Source of the DNA: JAEUKA01 sp044228505
Lineage (GTDB): Bacteria; Myxococcota_A; Polyangia; Palsa-1104; JAEUJZ01
Length of the DNA: 64,000 bases
Reading direction: 5' to 3'
Assembly (NCBI GenBank): GCA_044228505.1
Contig: JBGAUT010000006.1
Span: forward strand, 62,001-126,000
The notes under the pieces are model-generated. The model had not been told where the DNA came from. It did no database searches and saw nothing but the letters and a program-made list of their open reading frames with translations. How positions within the stretch are numbered: position 1 is the first letter of the stretch; every line of letters begins with the position of its first letter. The position numbers were made by a program, and so were the translations under genes. Shown one piece after another: positions 1 through 8,884 of the stretch.

Positions 1-2979
1 AAGGTCACCCTTGATGTGACGACGCGAGACACGCTCGGCAATCCGGTGCCGGCGGACTTGGCGCTGTCGATTGTCGACGATACGGTGCTGAGCTTTGCCG
101 ATGACAAGACCGGCAACATGCTCAGCCGCCTGTACCTAGAGCCGGAGCTAACGGGCAAGGTCGAGGAGCCGAACTTTTACTTCGACCTATCGGAAAAGAA
201 GAGCGCGATGGCGCTCGACCTGCTGATGGGAACCCGAGGCTATCGACGCTTTGAGTGGCGACCTGTGCTCGGTGGGCTGTTGGCGCAAGCCAAGACCCGG
301 GCGACCGAGGGCAATGCCCAAGCGGTGGCAAGCTTTGGCGATCTGCGCAAGGGCAGCCGCACGCTTCCCGTTTTGCCGCCTGCGGACAAGGCCAAGGACG
401 AGCAGAAGCTGGTGCTGGCCAAGGCAGAGAAACCAGAAGCTAAGCCTGCGACGGTTGCGGCCAGTGTGACGAAGGCACAACCGAGAGCTGATGCACCGAG
501 GCCGGCCGCCGGGCTGGGTATGGTTGCTGCCGCGCCACGAATGGCGGGAGCGGGAGGCGGGATGATGGCACCGGGCAAGGCTGCCCATGTACGGCAAGCG
601 GCCCGCGAGATGGAAGATTCGGTGGCGGTGCCAAGAGCCGAAGAGGCGATGGCTGCTCCCAGGGCAATGAAGGCCGATATGGACCGGGTTGCCGCCGAGC
701 CGGCCATGAAAAAGAAGATGGCTGGGCCGATGGGTCGGGCGGCGATGGACGACGGGGACATGCTTCTTGGTGGTGGCGATGACATCGGTGGGGGCCGTGC
801 CTTTGATAAGCGACCGGCACGGGACATGGTGTTCCGGCCAAGACCGCGTCCAGTCGAGCCGTGGGCCCCAGTGCGGGTGTTCCCGGTGCCGAGCTATCAG
901 CCGGACTACACCGGTCCGCGCACCGACTTCCGTGAGACGGTGTTTTGGAGCCCGGCGGTCCAGACCGGTCAGGACGGCAAGGCGCAGGTGTCGTTCTTCC
1001 TGTCCGATGCGGTCACGAGCTTCCGTGTCCAGACCGAGGCGATCGGTGGTGGTGCCGCAGGTCGAGACGAGACGGTGGTCAAGTCGAGCCTGCCGTTTAG
1101 CATGGCCGTCAAGCTCCCCGTCGAAGTAAGCGAAGGCGATCGGATCGCCCTGCCGCTGATTCTGTCGAACGAGCGTGATCGGGCGGTACAGGTCAATCTC
1201 TCGGCGCAGTTTGGTAACTTGCTCAAGCTGGATCGTCCCGTCGAGCGGTCGCAAGGGTCGCTCGCTCCGATGGCGCGTGATGCGCTGTTCTATCCGCTCA
1301 CCGTCACCGGCAAAAAGGGCAAGACCGAGGTTCGCTTCGTCGCCGATGCCAGCGGCCTGCGTGATGAGTTCGTGCGCGAAATCTCGGTGGCCCCGCGTGG
1401 CTTCCCGCAGACCGTTTCGAAGTCGGGACGACTCAAGGACGCCGCGACGCATGAGCTGGAGCTGGCTGGGCTGATGGACGGCACGGCGGATGCGAGCCTC
1501 AAGATCTATGTCAGCCAGGTATCGACGCTGATCGCAGGACTCGACGGCATGCTGAGTGAGCCTGGTGGCTGTTTCGAGCAGGCTTCGAGCACCAACTACC
1601 CGAACGTCATGATCCTGCGCTACCTAAAGACCGCACAGATTGCGGCTCCTCGGGTGACCTCTCGGGCGAATGCCTTGCTTGGCAGTGGCTACAAGCTACT
1701 CACCGGGTACGAGACGCCGACCAAGGGCTACGAGTGGTTTGGCTCGACACCGGGTCACGAAGCGCTGACCGCCTACGGACTCGTCGAATTTAGCGACATG
1801 AAGCAGGTCTTCCCAGAGGTGAGCGGCGCGATGATCAAGCGCACGGCGGACTGGCTGCATGGACGACGCGATGGCAAAGGCGGCTTCTCGCGTGATCCGA
1901 AGTCGCTCGATAGCTTCGGCTCGGCCAGCAAGGCGGTGACCGACGCCTACATCACCTACAGCGTGAGCGAAGCCAAGCAGGGCGGGTTCGAGCGCGAGCT
2001 GGACTCGCAGGAACAAGTTGCCCGGGAGACGCAGGACTCGTACGTGCTGGCGCTTTCGGTGAACACCCTGTTTAACAGTGGGCGGCGGGACTCGGGCTTT
2101 GCGGCGGCCAAGCGCTTGGCGGCGCAGCAAGATCCGTCGGGCGTGTGGAAGGGCGCGAGCCACAGCATCACTCGCTCGGGCGGACGCGATCTGCAAGTCG
2201 AGACGACTTCACTGGCGGTGCTTGGGCTGCTCAAGAGCGGTCAATTCGACGACAACATCGAAAAGGGCATGGAGTGGCTGATGCATCAGCGCGGCGGCTA
2301 CGGTGCGTTTGGTGGCACTCAGGCGACGGTTCTGGCGCTCAAGGCGATCACCGCGTACTCCTCGTCGCGAGCGAAAGCAATGACGCCGGGTACGGTGACG
2401 CTTTTGGTAAACGGCAAAGAGGCGGGACAGCTTAGCTACCAGCCGGGCGACCGCGAGCCGCTGACGTTTACGGGGATTACCAAGCACCTTGTGGCGGGCA
2501 AAAATCGGATCGAGCTGCGCCACACGGGCCAGACGCCGCTGCCCTATAGCCTTGGGGTCACGTATCGGTCCGAGCAGCCCGCGACGAGTGCGGAGACCAA
2601 GGTGAGCCTTGCGACGGCGCTCCAGCGAACGCAGGTCAAGCTCGGTGAGTCGGTGCGGCTCGATGTGACGCTCTCGAACAAGACCGACCAAGGCCTGCCG
2701 ATGACGTTGGCGCGGATCGAGATTCCCGGCGGACTCCAGTTTCAGACCTGGCAGCTCAAGGAACTGCGTGAAAAGGGCCTGATCGGCTTTTACGAAACGC
2801 GGCCGCGAGAAGTGAACCTGTACCTGCGACAGATGCAGCCCAAGCAGGAAGTGAAGCTGCCGCTCGACCTGATTGCGACGGTCCCCGGTGAATACACGGC
2901 CCAGGCCTCGACTGCCTACCTGTACTACACGAGCGAACACAAAGCCTGGGTGTCCGGCACCAAGATCGCGATCGAGTAA
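1..2979 (+). CDS. Alpha-2-macroglobulin family protein (5' truncated by window edge)
   Basis: This is the C-terminal 992 residues of a bacterial alpha-2-macroglobulin, a periplasmic or surface protease trap that binds attacking proteases covalently through a thioester. The frame is open to base 1, so the signal sequence and first macroglobulin domains lie outside the window. An Ala/Pro/Lys/Met/Gly-rich low-complexity stretch (bases about 370-920) precedes the start of the A2M domain (FRETVFW, 928-948). The thioester motif GGCFEQ is encoded at 1564-1581, within the alpha/alpha-toroid domain, and a receptor-like beta domain closes the protein. The intact Cys and Gln argue for a working thioester. 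The low-complexity part occupies the place where A2Ms carry the protease bait region. The downstream gene is convergent. Confidence 0.93.
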   Translation, partial: KVTLDVTTRDTLGNPVPADLALSIVDDTVLSFADDKTGNMLSRLYLEPELTGKVEEPNFYFDLSEKKSAMALDLLMGTRGYRRFEWRPVLGGLLAQAKTRATEGNAQAVASFGDLRKGSRTLPVLPPADKAKDEQKLVLAKAEKPEAKPATVAASVTKAQPRADAPRPAAGLGMVAAAPRMAGAGGGMMAPGKAAHVRQAAREMEDSVAVPRAEEAMAAPRAMKADMDRVAAEPAMKKKMAGPMGRAAMDDGDMLLGGGDDIGGGRAFDKRPARDMVFRPRPRPVEPWAPVRVFPVPSYQPDYTGPRTDFRETVFWSPAVQTGQDGKAQVSFFLSDAVTSFRVQTEAIGGGAAGRDETVVKSSLPFSMAVKLPVEVSEGDRIALPLILSNERDRAVQVNLSAQFGNLLKLDRPVERSQGSLAPMARDALFYPLTVTGKKGKTEVRFVADASGLRDEFVREISVAPRGFPQTVSKSGRLKDAATHELELAGLMDGTADASLKIYVSQVSTLIAGLDGMLSEPGGCFEQASSTNYPNVMILRYLKTAQIAAPRVTSRANALLGSGYKLLTGYETPTKGYEWFGSTPGHEALTAYGLVEFSDMKQVFPEVSGAMIKRTADWLHGRRDGKGGFSRDPKSLDSFGSASKAVTDAYITYSVSEAKQGGFERELDSQEQVARETQDSYVLALSVNTLFNSGRRDSGFAAAKRLAAQQDPSGVWKGASHSITRSGGRDLQVETTSLAVLGLLKSGQFDDNIEKGMEWLMHQRGGYGAFGGTQATVLALKAITAYSSSRAKAMTPGTVTLLVNGKEAGQLSYQPGDREPLTFTGITKHLVAGKNRIELRHTGQTPLPYSLGVTYRSEQPATSAETKVSLATALQRTQVKLGESVRLDVTLSNKTDQGLPMTLARIEIPGGLQFQTWQLKELREKGLIGFYETRPREVNLYLRQMQPKQEVKLPLDLIATVPGEYTAQASTAYLYYTSEHKAWVSGTKIAIE

Positions 2980-2991
2980 GCCGCAGAGCCG

Positions 2992-3381
2992 CTACTTCAC
3001 AATCACTCGCCCCGGCATCGCCCGTCCGTGAATCGCGCAGCCATAGTCAAAGGTACCCGCCTGGTTGAAGGTGTTTTCGAAGGTACCTTGCGACAACGTC
3101 TCACTCGCCGGAAAGCCCATGTCCCACGGAAAGACGCCATGCTGCGACGCGGCGCGAAACACCCAGCGCACCTTGCCTCCCACCGGAATCGTGACCTCCT
3201 GCGGTGAGTAGTAATCGTCCTGGACGGTGATGATTGCCGACGGTGTCATGTCGTAGAGGATCGGTCGTAGATCCCGCACGGTCATATCCACCTCACTGCC
3301 AGACGGCTGCGGATCGGTGCAGGACAGCCATCCACCCACCACACCCACTGCCAACGCCAAGAGCACGCCAATTTTACGCAT
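2992..3381 (-). CDS. Cupredoxin (plastocyanin-like) lipoprotein
   Basis: A small 129-residue exported blue-copper-type protein, probably an electron carrier or copper binder in the periplasm. Residues 1-20 form a signal peptide ending in Cys21 (W-L-S-C, an imperfect lipobox). The remaining domain has a cupredoxin layout, with a first His (H81, in SQHGV) and a C-terminal ligand loop carrying C115, H118 and M122 (YGC-AIHG-RAMPG). These match the His/Cys/His/Met ligands of type 1 copper sites, though the loop is short. It starts 12 nt after the methyltransferase stop on the same strand, so the two are probably co-transcribed. The ligand set supports the family; the redox partner is unknown. Confidence 0.8.
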   Translation of the reverse strand: MRKIGVLLALAVGVVGGWLSCTDPQPSGSEVDMTVRDLRPILYDMTPSAIITVQDDYYSPQEVTIPVGGKVRWVFRAASQHGVFPWDMGFPASETLSQGTFENTFNQAGTFDYGCAIHGRAMPGRVIVK

Positions 3382-3393
3382 AATGAAAGCTTA

Positions 3394-4119
3394 TTAAATG
3401 GAGCGCTCGCCGGGAAGCCGTTTGCGTGCTCGGACGGTGACTCCGCCCATGGCCTCGGCCGGCTGGAGATCGCTCCCTTCGTTCCATTTCCAAGGCAGGG
3501 CGGCGACTTTGGGCAGGTAGTGACGGACGATGCGCGACGTGAACTTGGGGAGGTACTTGGTACCGAAGCCGAATACCGCGCCAAACCAGCCATCCATGCG
3601 GTCGTGACGGGGACAGACTTTTTCGATCACGAACCCGGCGCGGTCGAGTCGCTCGGCCAGCTCCGTGCCGCGATAACGGCGCTCATGGCCCATGACCTTG
3701 TCGTAGTACGTCCAATAGTCGGGGTTACACGGGCAGGAAAAGAACAGGTGGCCACCGGGGGCCATGACGCGAGCGATCTCGTGCAGGAGCATCTCGTCTT
3801 CGGCGACGTGCTCGAGAACCTCGAACAAGCACACCAGGTCGAACCGTTCATCGGGATAGGGCAGCGGCGTGGTGGCCACCGCACACAGCCCGCCCTGCGC
3901 CGCCAGCGCCTTGAGCGCATGTCGTGACAGGTCGACAAAGTGGGTACCTGCGATGGGAACGTGGGGAAACATCCCAGGGCCGATCTCGAGCGTGCGGTCT
4001 TTTTGGTAGAGCGGCTCGATCTCGGTCCAGGCGTGGGTCCAGCCGCTGTGCGGGAACAGCTCGTAGTGGGTCCAGAGGTCTTCGTAGATCGCGTGGTTTC
4101 TCTCGGCAGCGGCGTTCAT
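3394..4119 (-). CDS. Class I SAM-dependent methyltransferase
   Basis: A 241-residue Rossmann-fold methyltransferase of the Methyltransf_11/UbiE-like type, using S-adenosylmethionine. Motif I is visible as LEIGPGMFP around residues 42-50. An acidic strand (THFVDLSRHALKAL) follows, then the motif IV region FDLVCLFEVLEHVAEDE and the post-motif segment HLFFSCPCNPDYW. The substrate cannot be read from sequence; the YxxVMGHERRYRG segment recalls methyltransferases linked to cell-surface glycan genes, but that is only a resemblance. It has no signal peptide and should be cytoplasmic. It lies upstream of the cupredoxin gene on the same strand and is divergent from the family B polymerase, with a roughly 108-bp shared control region. 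Confidence 0.82.
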   Translation of the reverse strand: MNAAAERNHAIYEDLWTHYELFPHSGWTHAWTEIEPLYQKDRTLEIGPGMFPHVPIAGTHFVDLSRHALKALAAQGGLCAVATTPLPYPDERFDLVCLFEVLEHVAEDEMLLHEIARVMAPGGHLFFSCPCNPDYWTYYDKVMGHERRYRGTELAERLDRAGFVIEKVCPRHDRMDGWFGAVFGFGTKYLPKFTSRIVRHYLPKVAALPWKWNEGSDLQPAEAMGGVTVRARKRLPGERSI

Positions 4120-4217
4120 GGAGCGGAACTTAGCGCACCACTTTTACGCCTGACAAGCGTCCGCAAAGTCGCGATACGATGTGACTTTGGCGAGTCCTGT
4201 CTTGCGGCTCGCTGGGT

Positions 4218-4226
4218 GGGGGGGGG
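4218..4226 (+). repeat. Poly-G tract of 9 at the polB ribosome-binding position
   Basis: Nine consecutive G residues lie immediately before the polB start codon, separated from it by one A. The tract takes the place of a normal Shine-Dalgarno sequence. Homopolymers of this length can change length by slippage, which here would alter initiation strength rather than reading frame. Confidence 0.8.
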
Positions 4227-4227
4227 A

Positions 4228-6543
4228 ATGAGCAGACAAGGATTCATCCTGCAGGCGAGCATGCGTCTTTTCGCCGGGCTGCCGGTGCTGCTGATCTATG
4301 GACGACTGGCGGACGGCGAGACCTTTTTGGTGCGAGACGATCGACAGCGATCCTGTTTCTTTGCGCGAACGAGCGATGGGGAGGCCGTGCAAAAGCTGGC
4401 TGGAACGACGGTCAAGCTGGTGCGGACCACCCGCCAGACGCTGGCCGGAGAGCCGGTGAGTCGAGTCGAGCTGGCCACACCCGCAGCCACGGCGGCGCTA
4501 GTGCATCGGCTTCATGCTGCTGGGATTGCGACGTTTGAAGCCGACGTGAGCATGGTGATGCGCTATCTCACTGATCGCGGCATCCGCAGCAGCATCGAGA
4601 TTCATGGTGCCGAGCGACGGGGCCGTTCTACCGAGGAAGGCGTCGATCTGGTCTTTGAAAACCCCGAGCTGACGCCGGGATCGGCGCTGCCTCGGCTGAC
4701 CCATCTGACGTTGCGGCTGCAAGCGGGCCCCGACGGGACGCTGGCGGCAGCGGCGATCGCAGATCGGCATGGCGAGATCGTCCTGCATCGGCAGCTTGGA
4801 CCGGAAGCGAGCGTGGATGCGACTTGCTTTGCCGATGAACGATCGCTGCTCGGGGCACTGATCCAGCGGCTGGTGACGAAAGACCCCGATCTCATCATTG
4901 GCTGGAACCTGCTGTCAGAAGATCTGCCGCTGCTGCGGGAAGCGGCGCGACGCTGTCGAATGTCATTGCCGCTGGCCAGAGGTCCCGGCGATCTGCAATA
5001 CCAAGCAGGCCATGGGCGCGGACAGATGCCGAGAGCAGTGCTGTCAGGGAGAGTGATCTTTGACGTGGCACCCCTGTGGCGACATGTCAAAGGGGCGGGC
5101 CACGAAGACTCTCTGAGCGCGATCCTTGAAAGTGAGCGCGGGCTGGCGAGCAAACAATCTGGCTCTTCCGTGCGATCGGTGACGGAGCGGCTTCGTTACG
5201 AAACCGGTGAACTGCTGCGGTTCATGGATGACCACTCGCTGATTGACTTGGCGATGCAGCGCAGCCGTCTGACCGGCTTACCGATCGATCGAGCGACGGC
5301 CAGTGTGGCTGCCTTCGATTTCTTGTACCTGATCGAGCTGGGGCGTCGCGGCTATGTAGCACCCACTTTCGAGAGGCCCTCGGAGCTGGGTGAACACGTC
5401 GTTGGTGGGCAGATCATTTCGCCGCTGCCGGGTCTGCATCGCAATGTTCTGGTGTTCGACTTTCGCAGCCTCTATCCGAGCGTCATTCGGACGTTTCAGA
5501 TTGATCCGCTCGGCCTGCTCACCGGCGATTCAGGCGTCGAGCCCGATCCCATCGTGGCCCCAAGCGGTGCTCGTTTTCGTCGACAACGTGGCATCCTGAC
5601 CGTGATCCTCGATCAACTGCTTCCGCTGCGCAGTGCCGCCCGCAGTCAGGGCAACGAGGCGCAGAGCCAAGCGATCAAGCTGCTCATGAACTCGCTGTAC
5701 GGGGTGCTCGGCAGTCCGTCCTGCCGCTTCCATCGTCCGGAGCTGGCCAATGCCGTCACCAGTTTCGGGCGCGAGCTGCTCAAGTGGTCGCAAGCGCGGC
5801 TCGAAAGCTACGGTCATCGCGTGCTCTACGGTGATACCGATAGCCTGTTTGTGCTGGCCAACCTCGATGAAGGTGCTTCTCCGGAGGCGCTGCAGCGGCT
5901 CGGACAGTCGCTCGCCAGCCGTCTCAATGAGGAGCTGGCGATCCACATTGAAGCGACCTGGCGCGTCGAGAGTCAGATCGAGCTGACGCTGCAGTCGGTG
6001 TACCAGCGGCTACTTTTGCACCGGCAGCGAGGCAAGGAAAGCGGGGCTGCCAAGCGCTATGCTGGGCTTGTCTGGAAAGGTGATCAGACGCGTCTCCACC
6101 TCGTCGGGCTTGAGGCCGTACGGCGCGATAGCAGCGAGCTATGCCGGAAGGTTCAGCTCGCGCTCTATACCATGCTGTTTGCCGACGCACCCGCCGCCGA
6201 AGTCGAGCTCTATCTGCACCGAACAGTGGCTGAGCTGCGAGCGGGCAAGCTCGACGCGATGTTGGTGTATCGCAAGACGCTTCGCCGCGAGCCGACGGAT
6301 TACGTCGCCAAACACGTTCCTCACGTAGTCGTTGGTGCGCGACATGGCTTGTTACCGGGGAGCGTGGTTCCGTACGTAGTGACCCGAGTCGGCCCCGAGC
6401 ACCCCGATCATCGCCAGCACCCGCTGGACTATTCGCACTACATCGAAAAACAGATTCGCTCCGTGGCGGAGCCCATCCTTGTCCACTACGGCCTGTCGTT
6501 TTCGCGTATCGATAACGGCGATCCGCAGCTGCGTCTGCTGTAA
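4228..6543 (+). CDS. polB: Family B DNA polymerase, Pol II type, with degenerate exonuclease motifs
   Basis: A 771-residue homologue of E. coli DNA polymerase II (translesion and repair synthesis), about the usual family length. The open frame runs back to 3940, but those codons overlap the opposite-strand methyltransferase. The ATG at 4228 gives an N-terminus (SRQGFIL) that matches Pol II. Polymerase motifs are intact: motif A DFRSLYPS (D411), motif B around K484-G492 (KLLMNSLYG), and motif C YGDTDS (D536, D538). The proofreading domain is present but altered. By recalled alignment to E. coli, the Exo I D-x-E is T161-x-R163 and the Exo III Y-x3-D is F332-x3-H336, while Exo II D232 remains. 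It should therefore polymerise without 3'-5' editing. Confidence 0.93.
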   Translation: MSRQGFILQASMRLFAGLPVLLIYGRLADGETFLVRDDRQRSCFFARTSDGEAVQKLAGTTVKLVRTTRQTLAGEPVSRVELATPAATAALVHRLHAAGIATFEADVSMVMRYLTDRGIRSSIEIHGAERRGRSTEEGVDLVFENPELTPGSALPRLTHLTLRLQAGPDGTLAAAAIADRHGEIVLHRQLGPEASVDATCFADERSLLGALIQRLVTKDPDLIIGWNLLSEDLPLLREAARRCRMSLPLARGPGDLQYQAGHGRGQMPRAVLSGRVIFDVAPLWRHVKGAGHEDSLSAILESERGLASKQSGSSVRSVTERLRYETGELLRFMDDHSLIDLAMQRSRLTGLPIDRATASVAAFDFLYLIELGRRGYVAPTFERPSELGEHVVGGQIISPLPGLHRNVLVFDFRSLYPSVIRTFQIDPLGLLTGDSGVEPDPIVAPSGARFRRQRGILTVILDQLLPLRSAARSQGNEAQSQAIKLLMNSLYGVLGSPSCRFHRPELANAVTSFGRELLKWSQARLESYGHRVLYGDTDSLFVLANLDEGASPEALQRLGQSLASRLNEELAIHIEATWRVESQIELTLQSVYQRLLLHRQRGKESGAAKRYAGLVWKGDQTRLHLVGLEAVRRDSSELCRKVQLALYTMLFADAPAAEVELYLHRTVAELRAGKLDAMLVYRKTLRREPTDYVAKHVPHVVVGARHGLLPGSVVPYVVTRVGPEHPDHRQHPLDYSHYIEKQIRSVAEPILVHYGLSFSRIDNGDPQLRLL

Positions 6544-6564
6544 ACGTCGACTTTTTGCGGGTAG

Positions 6565-7296
6565 CTACAGGCTCTGGCCACCGTCGATGGGCAGGCATAC
6601 GCCGGTTACAAACGGCTCGCTGACCAGGTAGCGCACCGCTCGGGCTACATCCAGCGGTGAGCCCGAGGGCTGGCCGGTGAGCTTCGCCTGCAGCCGATCT
6701 CGCTCGGAAGGCGCAATGTCGTCGGGAAGCAAGACAACCCCTGGTGCCACGGCGTTCACCCGAACCCGGCCGAGTAGCTCTTTGGCAGCGATTCGGGTCA
6801 GGTGCAAAAGTCCCGCCTTGGCAACGCCATACGCCGCGTAACCACGCCACGGCTGGCTCGCGCCGACATCCACGATGTTGACGATAGTCGAGGCTCCCGC
6901 CGCGATCGCTTGCTGCATGCAGCGCCTGGGTGCGGTCAGATTCACCGCCAAGAGTTCGTCCCACTGTTCATCGGTCAGGGTGTCGAGCGGTGTCCTGGCA
7001 AATACCGCTGCACTGTTCACCAGCCCATCGACGCGCCCGAGCCGGGTGCAAAGCTCGGCAAACATCGCTTCCGTGGCGGCTCGATCGCGTAGATCGGCAC
7101 GGACCAATACCGCTCGAGTGCCCAGCCGCTGTGCGAGCTGTTGCGCCGCCACCGTCGACTGATGGTGATGAATCGCCACGATCGCTCCGTGTGCCCACAG
7201 CTCTTCGCAGATCGCCTGACCAACCCGCCTCGCGCCACCGGTCACGAGGATGACTTGTCCGCTGAGCGGCTGTTTTTGCGTCGGCGCTTGCTCCAT
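6565..7296 (-). CDS. Short-chain dehydrogenase, pteridine reductase-like
   Basis: A 243-residue NADPH-dependent SDR. The cofactor motif TGGARRVG (residues 19-26) is the TGxxxRxG variant typical of pteridine reductases (PTR1, FolM) rather than the general TGxxxGxG. The catalytic Y156-x3-K160 is present. At the usual Ser position the sequence reads N-I-V-D (D143), as in PTR1 enzymes where Asp replaces Ser. The likely role is reduction of dihydropterins or dihydrofolate to the tetrahydro form. folD and folP occur elsewhere in the window but not beside it. It converges with polB (21-bp gap) and diverges from ftsY. Another NADPH-linked SDR function remains possible. Confidence 0.78.
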   Translation of the reverse strand: MEQAPTQKQPLSGQVILVTGGARRVGQAICEELWAHGAIVAIHHHQSTVAAQQLAQRLGTRAVLVRADLRDRAATEAMFAELCTRLGRVDGLVNSAAVFARTPLDTLTDEQWDELLAVNLTAPRRCMQQAIAAGASTIVNIVDVGASQPWRGYAAYGVAKAGLLHLTRIAAKELLGRVRVNAVAPGVVLLPDDIAPSERDRLQAKLTGQPSGSPLDVARAVRYLVSEPFVTGVCLPIDGGQSL

Positions 7297-7368
7297 GCTG
7301 CGTCACCTAATCCCGAGGCGGGACCGCGCATCAAGAAAAAACGCTCATGAAGTTCGCACGGCTCCGCG

Positions 7369-7374
7369 TATAGT
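7369..7374 (+). promoter_or_regulatory. Candidate -10 box of ftsY (TATAGT)
   Basis: TATAGT matches the sigma-70 -10 consensus at five of six positions and ends 12 nt before the ftsY ATG. No convincing -35 is seen at 16-18 nt. A start site about 7 nt downstream would leave only a few untranslated bases. Confidence 0.4.
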
Positions 7375-7386
7375 ACCGGGGCACCT

Positions 7387-8559
7387 ATGTTTCTCGTGAC
7401 GTTGTCCTCGATGCAAGCGTCCGGCGGAGCGCCTGCCGCTGACCATACCGCGCTGTATGCGGCGGTCGTGCTTGCCGTCGTGGTGGCCGCCCTTTTGCTG
7501 GTGGCCGTGCTGCGCCGTCGCTCAGCACTGCCCGACCGTCAGGCAGGCGAGGGTTCGGTTCCCACGCTCCCGAGCCGCGCCACCACAGAGCCACCGCAGA
7601 CCACTCCAGCCGATCAGGCACAGCCGGCAGCCGGCAAGACCTCGTCGGCGCGTGATGAGCTGAAGGCGGGTCTTTCCAAAACCCGCGCTGGTTTCATCGC
7701 ACGGATTGCCGAGCTGCTTTCGAAAAAGCAGATCGCAGAGGATCTGCTGCCGCAGCTTGAGGAAGTACTGCTCACCGCAGACATTGGACCGAAGACCGCC
7801 GAGCACCTCTTTTCTCAGGTTCGTTCGACGCTGTCACGCTCCGAATTGAAAGAGCCGGCCGCCGTGTGGTCGGTGATCAAAGACGAGTCTCGGCGGCTGC
7901 TGCACGTGGATACTCCGCCGGTCGACTTTGCTGCCCACAAGCCGTTTGTGCTGCTGGTCATTGGTGTCAATGGCGTCGGCAAAACCACGACCATCGGCAA
8001 GCTCGCGGCGCAGCAGGTGGCGGCGGGGCGCAAGGTCATCCTTGCTGCCGGTGACACCTTCCGTGCCGCTGCGGTGGAACAGCTTGAGATTTGGGGCCAG
8101 CGCGCTGGGGTGCCGGTGGTGCGTGGCAAAGAAGGCGGCGATCCCTCATCGGTGATTTTTGAGGCGATCAAGCGGGCCCAGCGGGAAGGTTTCGACTTGG
8201 TGATCGCGGACACGGCCGGGCGGCTTCATGTCAAAGAACAGCTCATGGCCGAGCTTCAAAAGGTCCGGCGGGTTATCAAAAAAGCCGATCCAACCGCTCC
8301 GCACGAGACGTGGCTGGTCCTCGATTCGACGCAGGGTCAGAACACGATTGCGCAGGCCCGAACCTTTAAAGAAGCGATGGAGATCTCGGGGATCATTCTC
8401 ACCAAGCTCGATGGCACAGCCAAGGGCGGCGTGATTCTCGGCATCACCCACGAGCTTAGCGTGCCGGTCCGGTACATCGGAGTCGGCGAAAAAATTGGCG
8501 ACCTGCGTGCTTTTGACGCAGAAGATTTTGTCGATGTGCTATATGACCGTTCTGCTTAG
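7387..8559 (+). CDS. ftsY: Signal recognition particle receptor FtsY
   Basis: The 390-residue SRP receptor GTPase that docks ribosome-SRP complexes at the inner membrane for co-translational insertion. It opens with a membrane helix (about residues 22-42) followed by a short polar linker, so it is the membrane-anchored variety rather than the acidic-A-domain type of E. coli. The NG domain shows G1 GVNGVGKTTTIGKLA, the DTFRAAAVEQL helix, G3 DTAGRLH and G4 TKLDGTAKGG. The end (GEKIGDLRAFDAEDFVDVL) is the standard FtsY terminus. ATG 7387 is preceded by a TATAGT box 12 nt upstream. secA, another export gene, is far away at 43 kb. Confidence 0.97.
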   Translation: MFLVTLSSMQASGGAPAADHTALYAAVVLAVVVAALLLVAVLRRRSALPDRQAGEGSVPTLPSRATTEPPQTTPADQAQPAAGKTSSARDELKAGLSKTRAGFIARIAELLSKKQIAEDLLPQLEEVLLTADIGPKTAEHLFSQVRSTLSRSELKEPAAVWSVIKDESRRLLHVDTPPVDFAAHKPFVLLVIGVNGVGKTTTIGKLAAQQVAAGRKVILAAGDTFRAAAVEQLEIWGQRAGVPVVRGKEGGDPSSVIFEAIKRAQREGFDLVIADTAGRLHVKEQLMAELQKVRRVIKKADPTAPHETWLVLDSTQGQNTIAQARTFKEAMEISGIILTKLDGTAKGGVILGITHELSVPVRYIGVGEKIGDLRAFDAEDFVDVLYDRSA

Positions 8560-8706
8560 GCGAGGCCCGCGTCGATTCGTCGGTGGCTGGCACGTCGATC
8601 CCAGCAACGGCAGCGGACAAGAAACGGGTCCACATCAGGCCCATCACAGGTACGAGAGCGTGCGGAACAGACAGTTCCTAGTCGAGAGTCAGCAAATCGA
8701 GCATCC

Positions 8707-8723
8707 CCAGGGCCAGTCCCTGG
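8707..8723. other. Small stem-loop downstream of ftsY
   Basis: CCAGGG and CCCTGG form a perfect 6-bp stem around a 5-nt loop. No T-tract follows, so it is not a standard intrinsic terminator. Confidence 0.4.
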
Positions 8724-8765
8724 ACGGAGTTGCCGCTCTCTTCGCACCTGGGCCTAGCGGTCCCT

Positions 8766-8786
8766 TGGGCTTTCTTGAAAAGCCCA
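8766..8786. other. Stem-loop TGGGCTTT / AAAGCCCA
   Basis: A perfect 8-bp stem with a 5-nt loop, in the ftsY-to-barrel gap. Its core (GGGCTT/AAGCCC) resembles the terminator after the second barrel gene, but it lacks a downstream T-run on either strand. It may be a weak terminator, a processing site, or part of an untranslated leader. Confidence 0.4.
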
Positions 8787-8862
8787 GCGACGACAATTGT
8801 AAGTTCGGGAATCATTCTCGAAATGAGACCCGAAAGCAGCTTGATTGCGATAAAAGGCGCAT

Positions 8863-8884
8863 GATATCGTTTCCCCTCGATATC
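8863..8884. promoter_or_regulatory. Inverted repeat upstream of the first beta-barrel gene
   Basis: GATATCG and CGATATC are perfect 7-bp arms around an 8-bp spacer, ending 39 bp before the barrel start codon. The size and position fit either a dimeric repressor/activator site or a hairpin in the mRNA leader. Confidence 0.4.

Noticed and set aside
187..1452. 421-residue open frame on the minus strand inside the A2M gene
   Set aside because: It is antisense to a clear A2M domain, with Arg/His-rich composition typical of reverse-frame reading in GC-rich DNA.
3940..4227. N-terminal extension of the polB frame
   Set aside because: It overlaps the opposite-strand methyltransferase and has no polymerase similarity; the match to Pol II begins at 4228.
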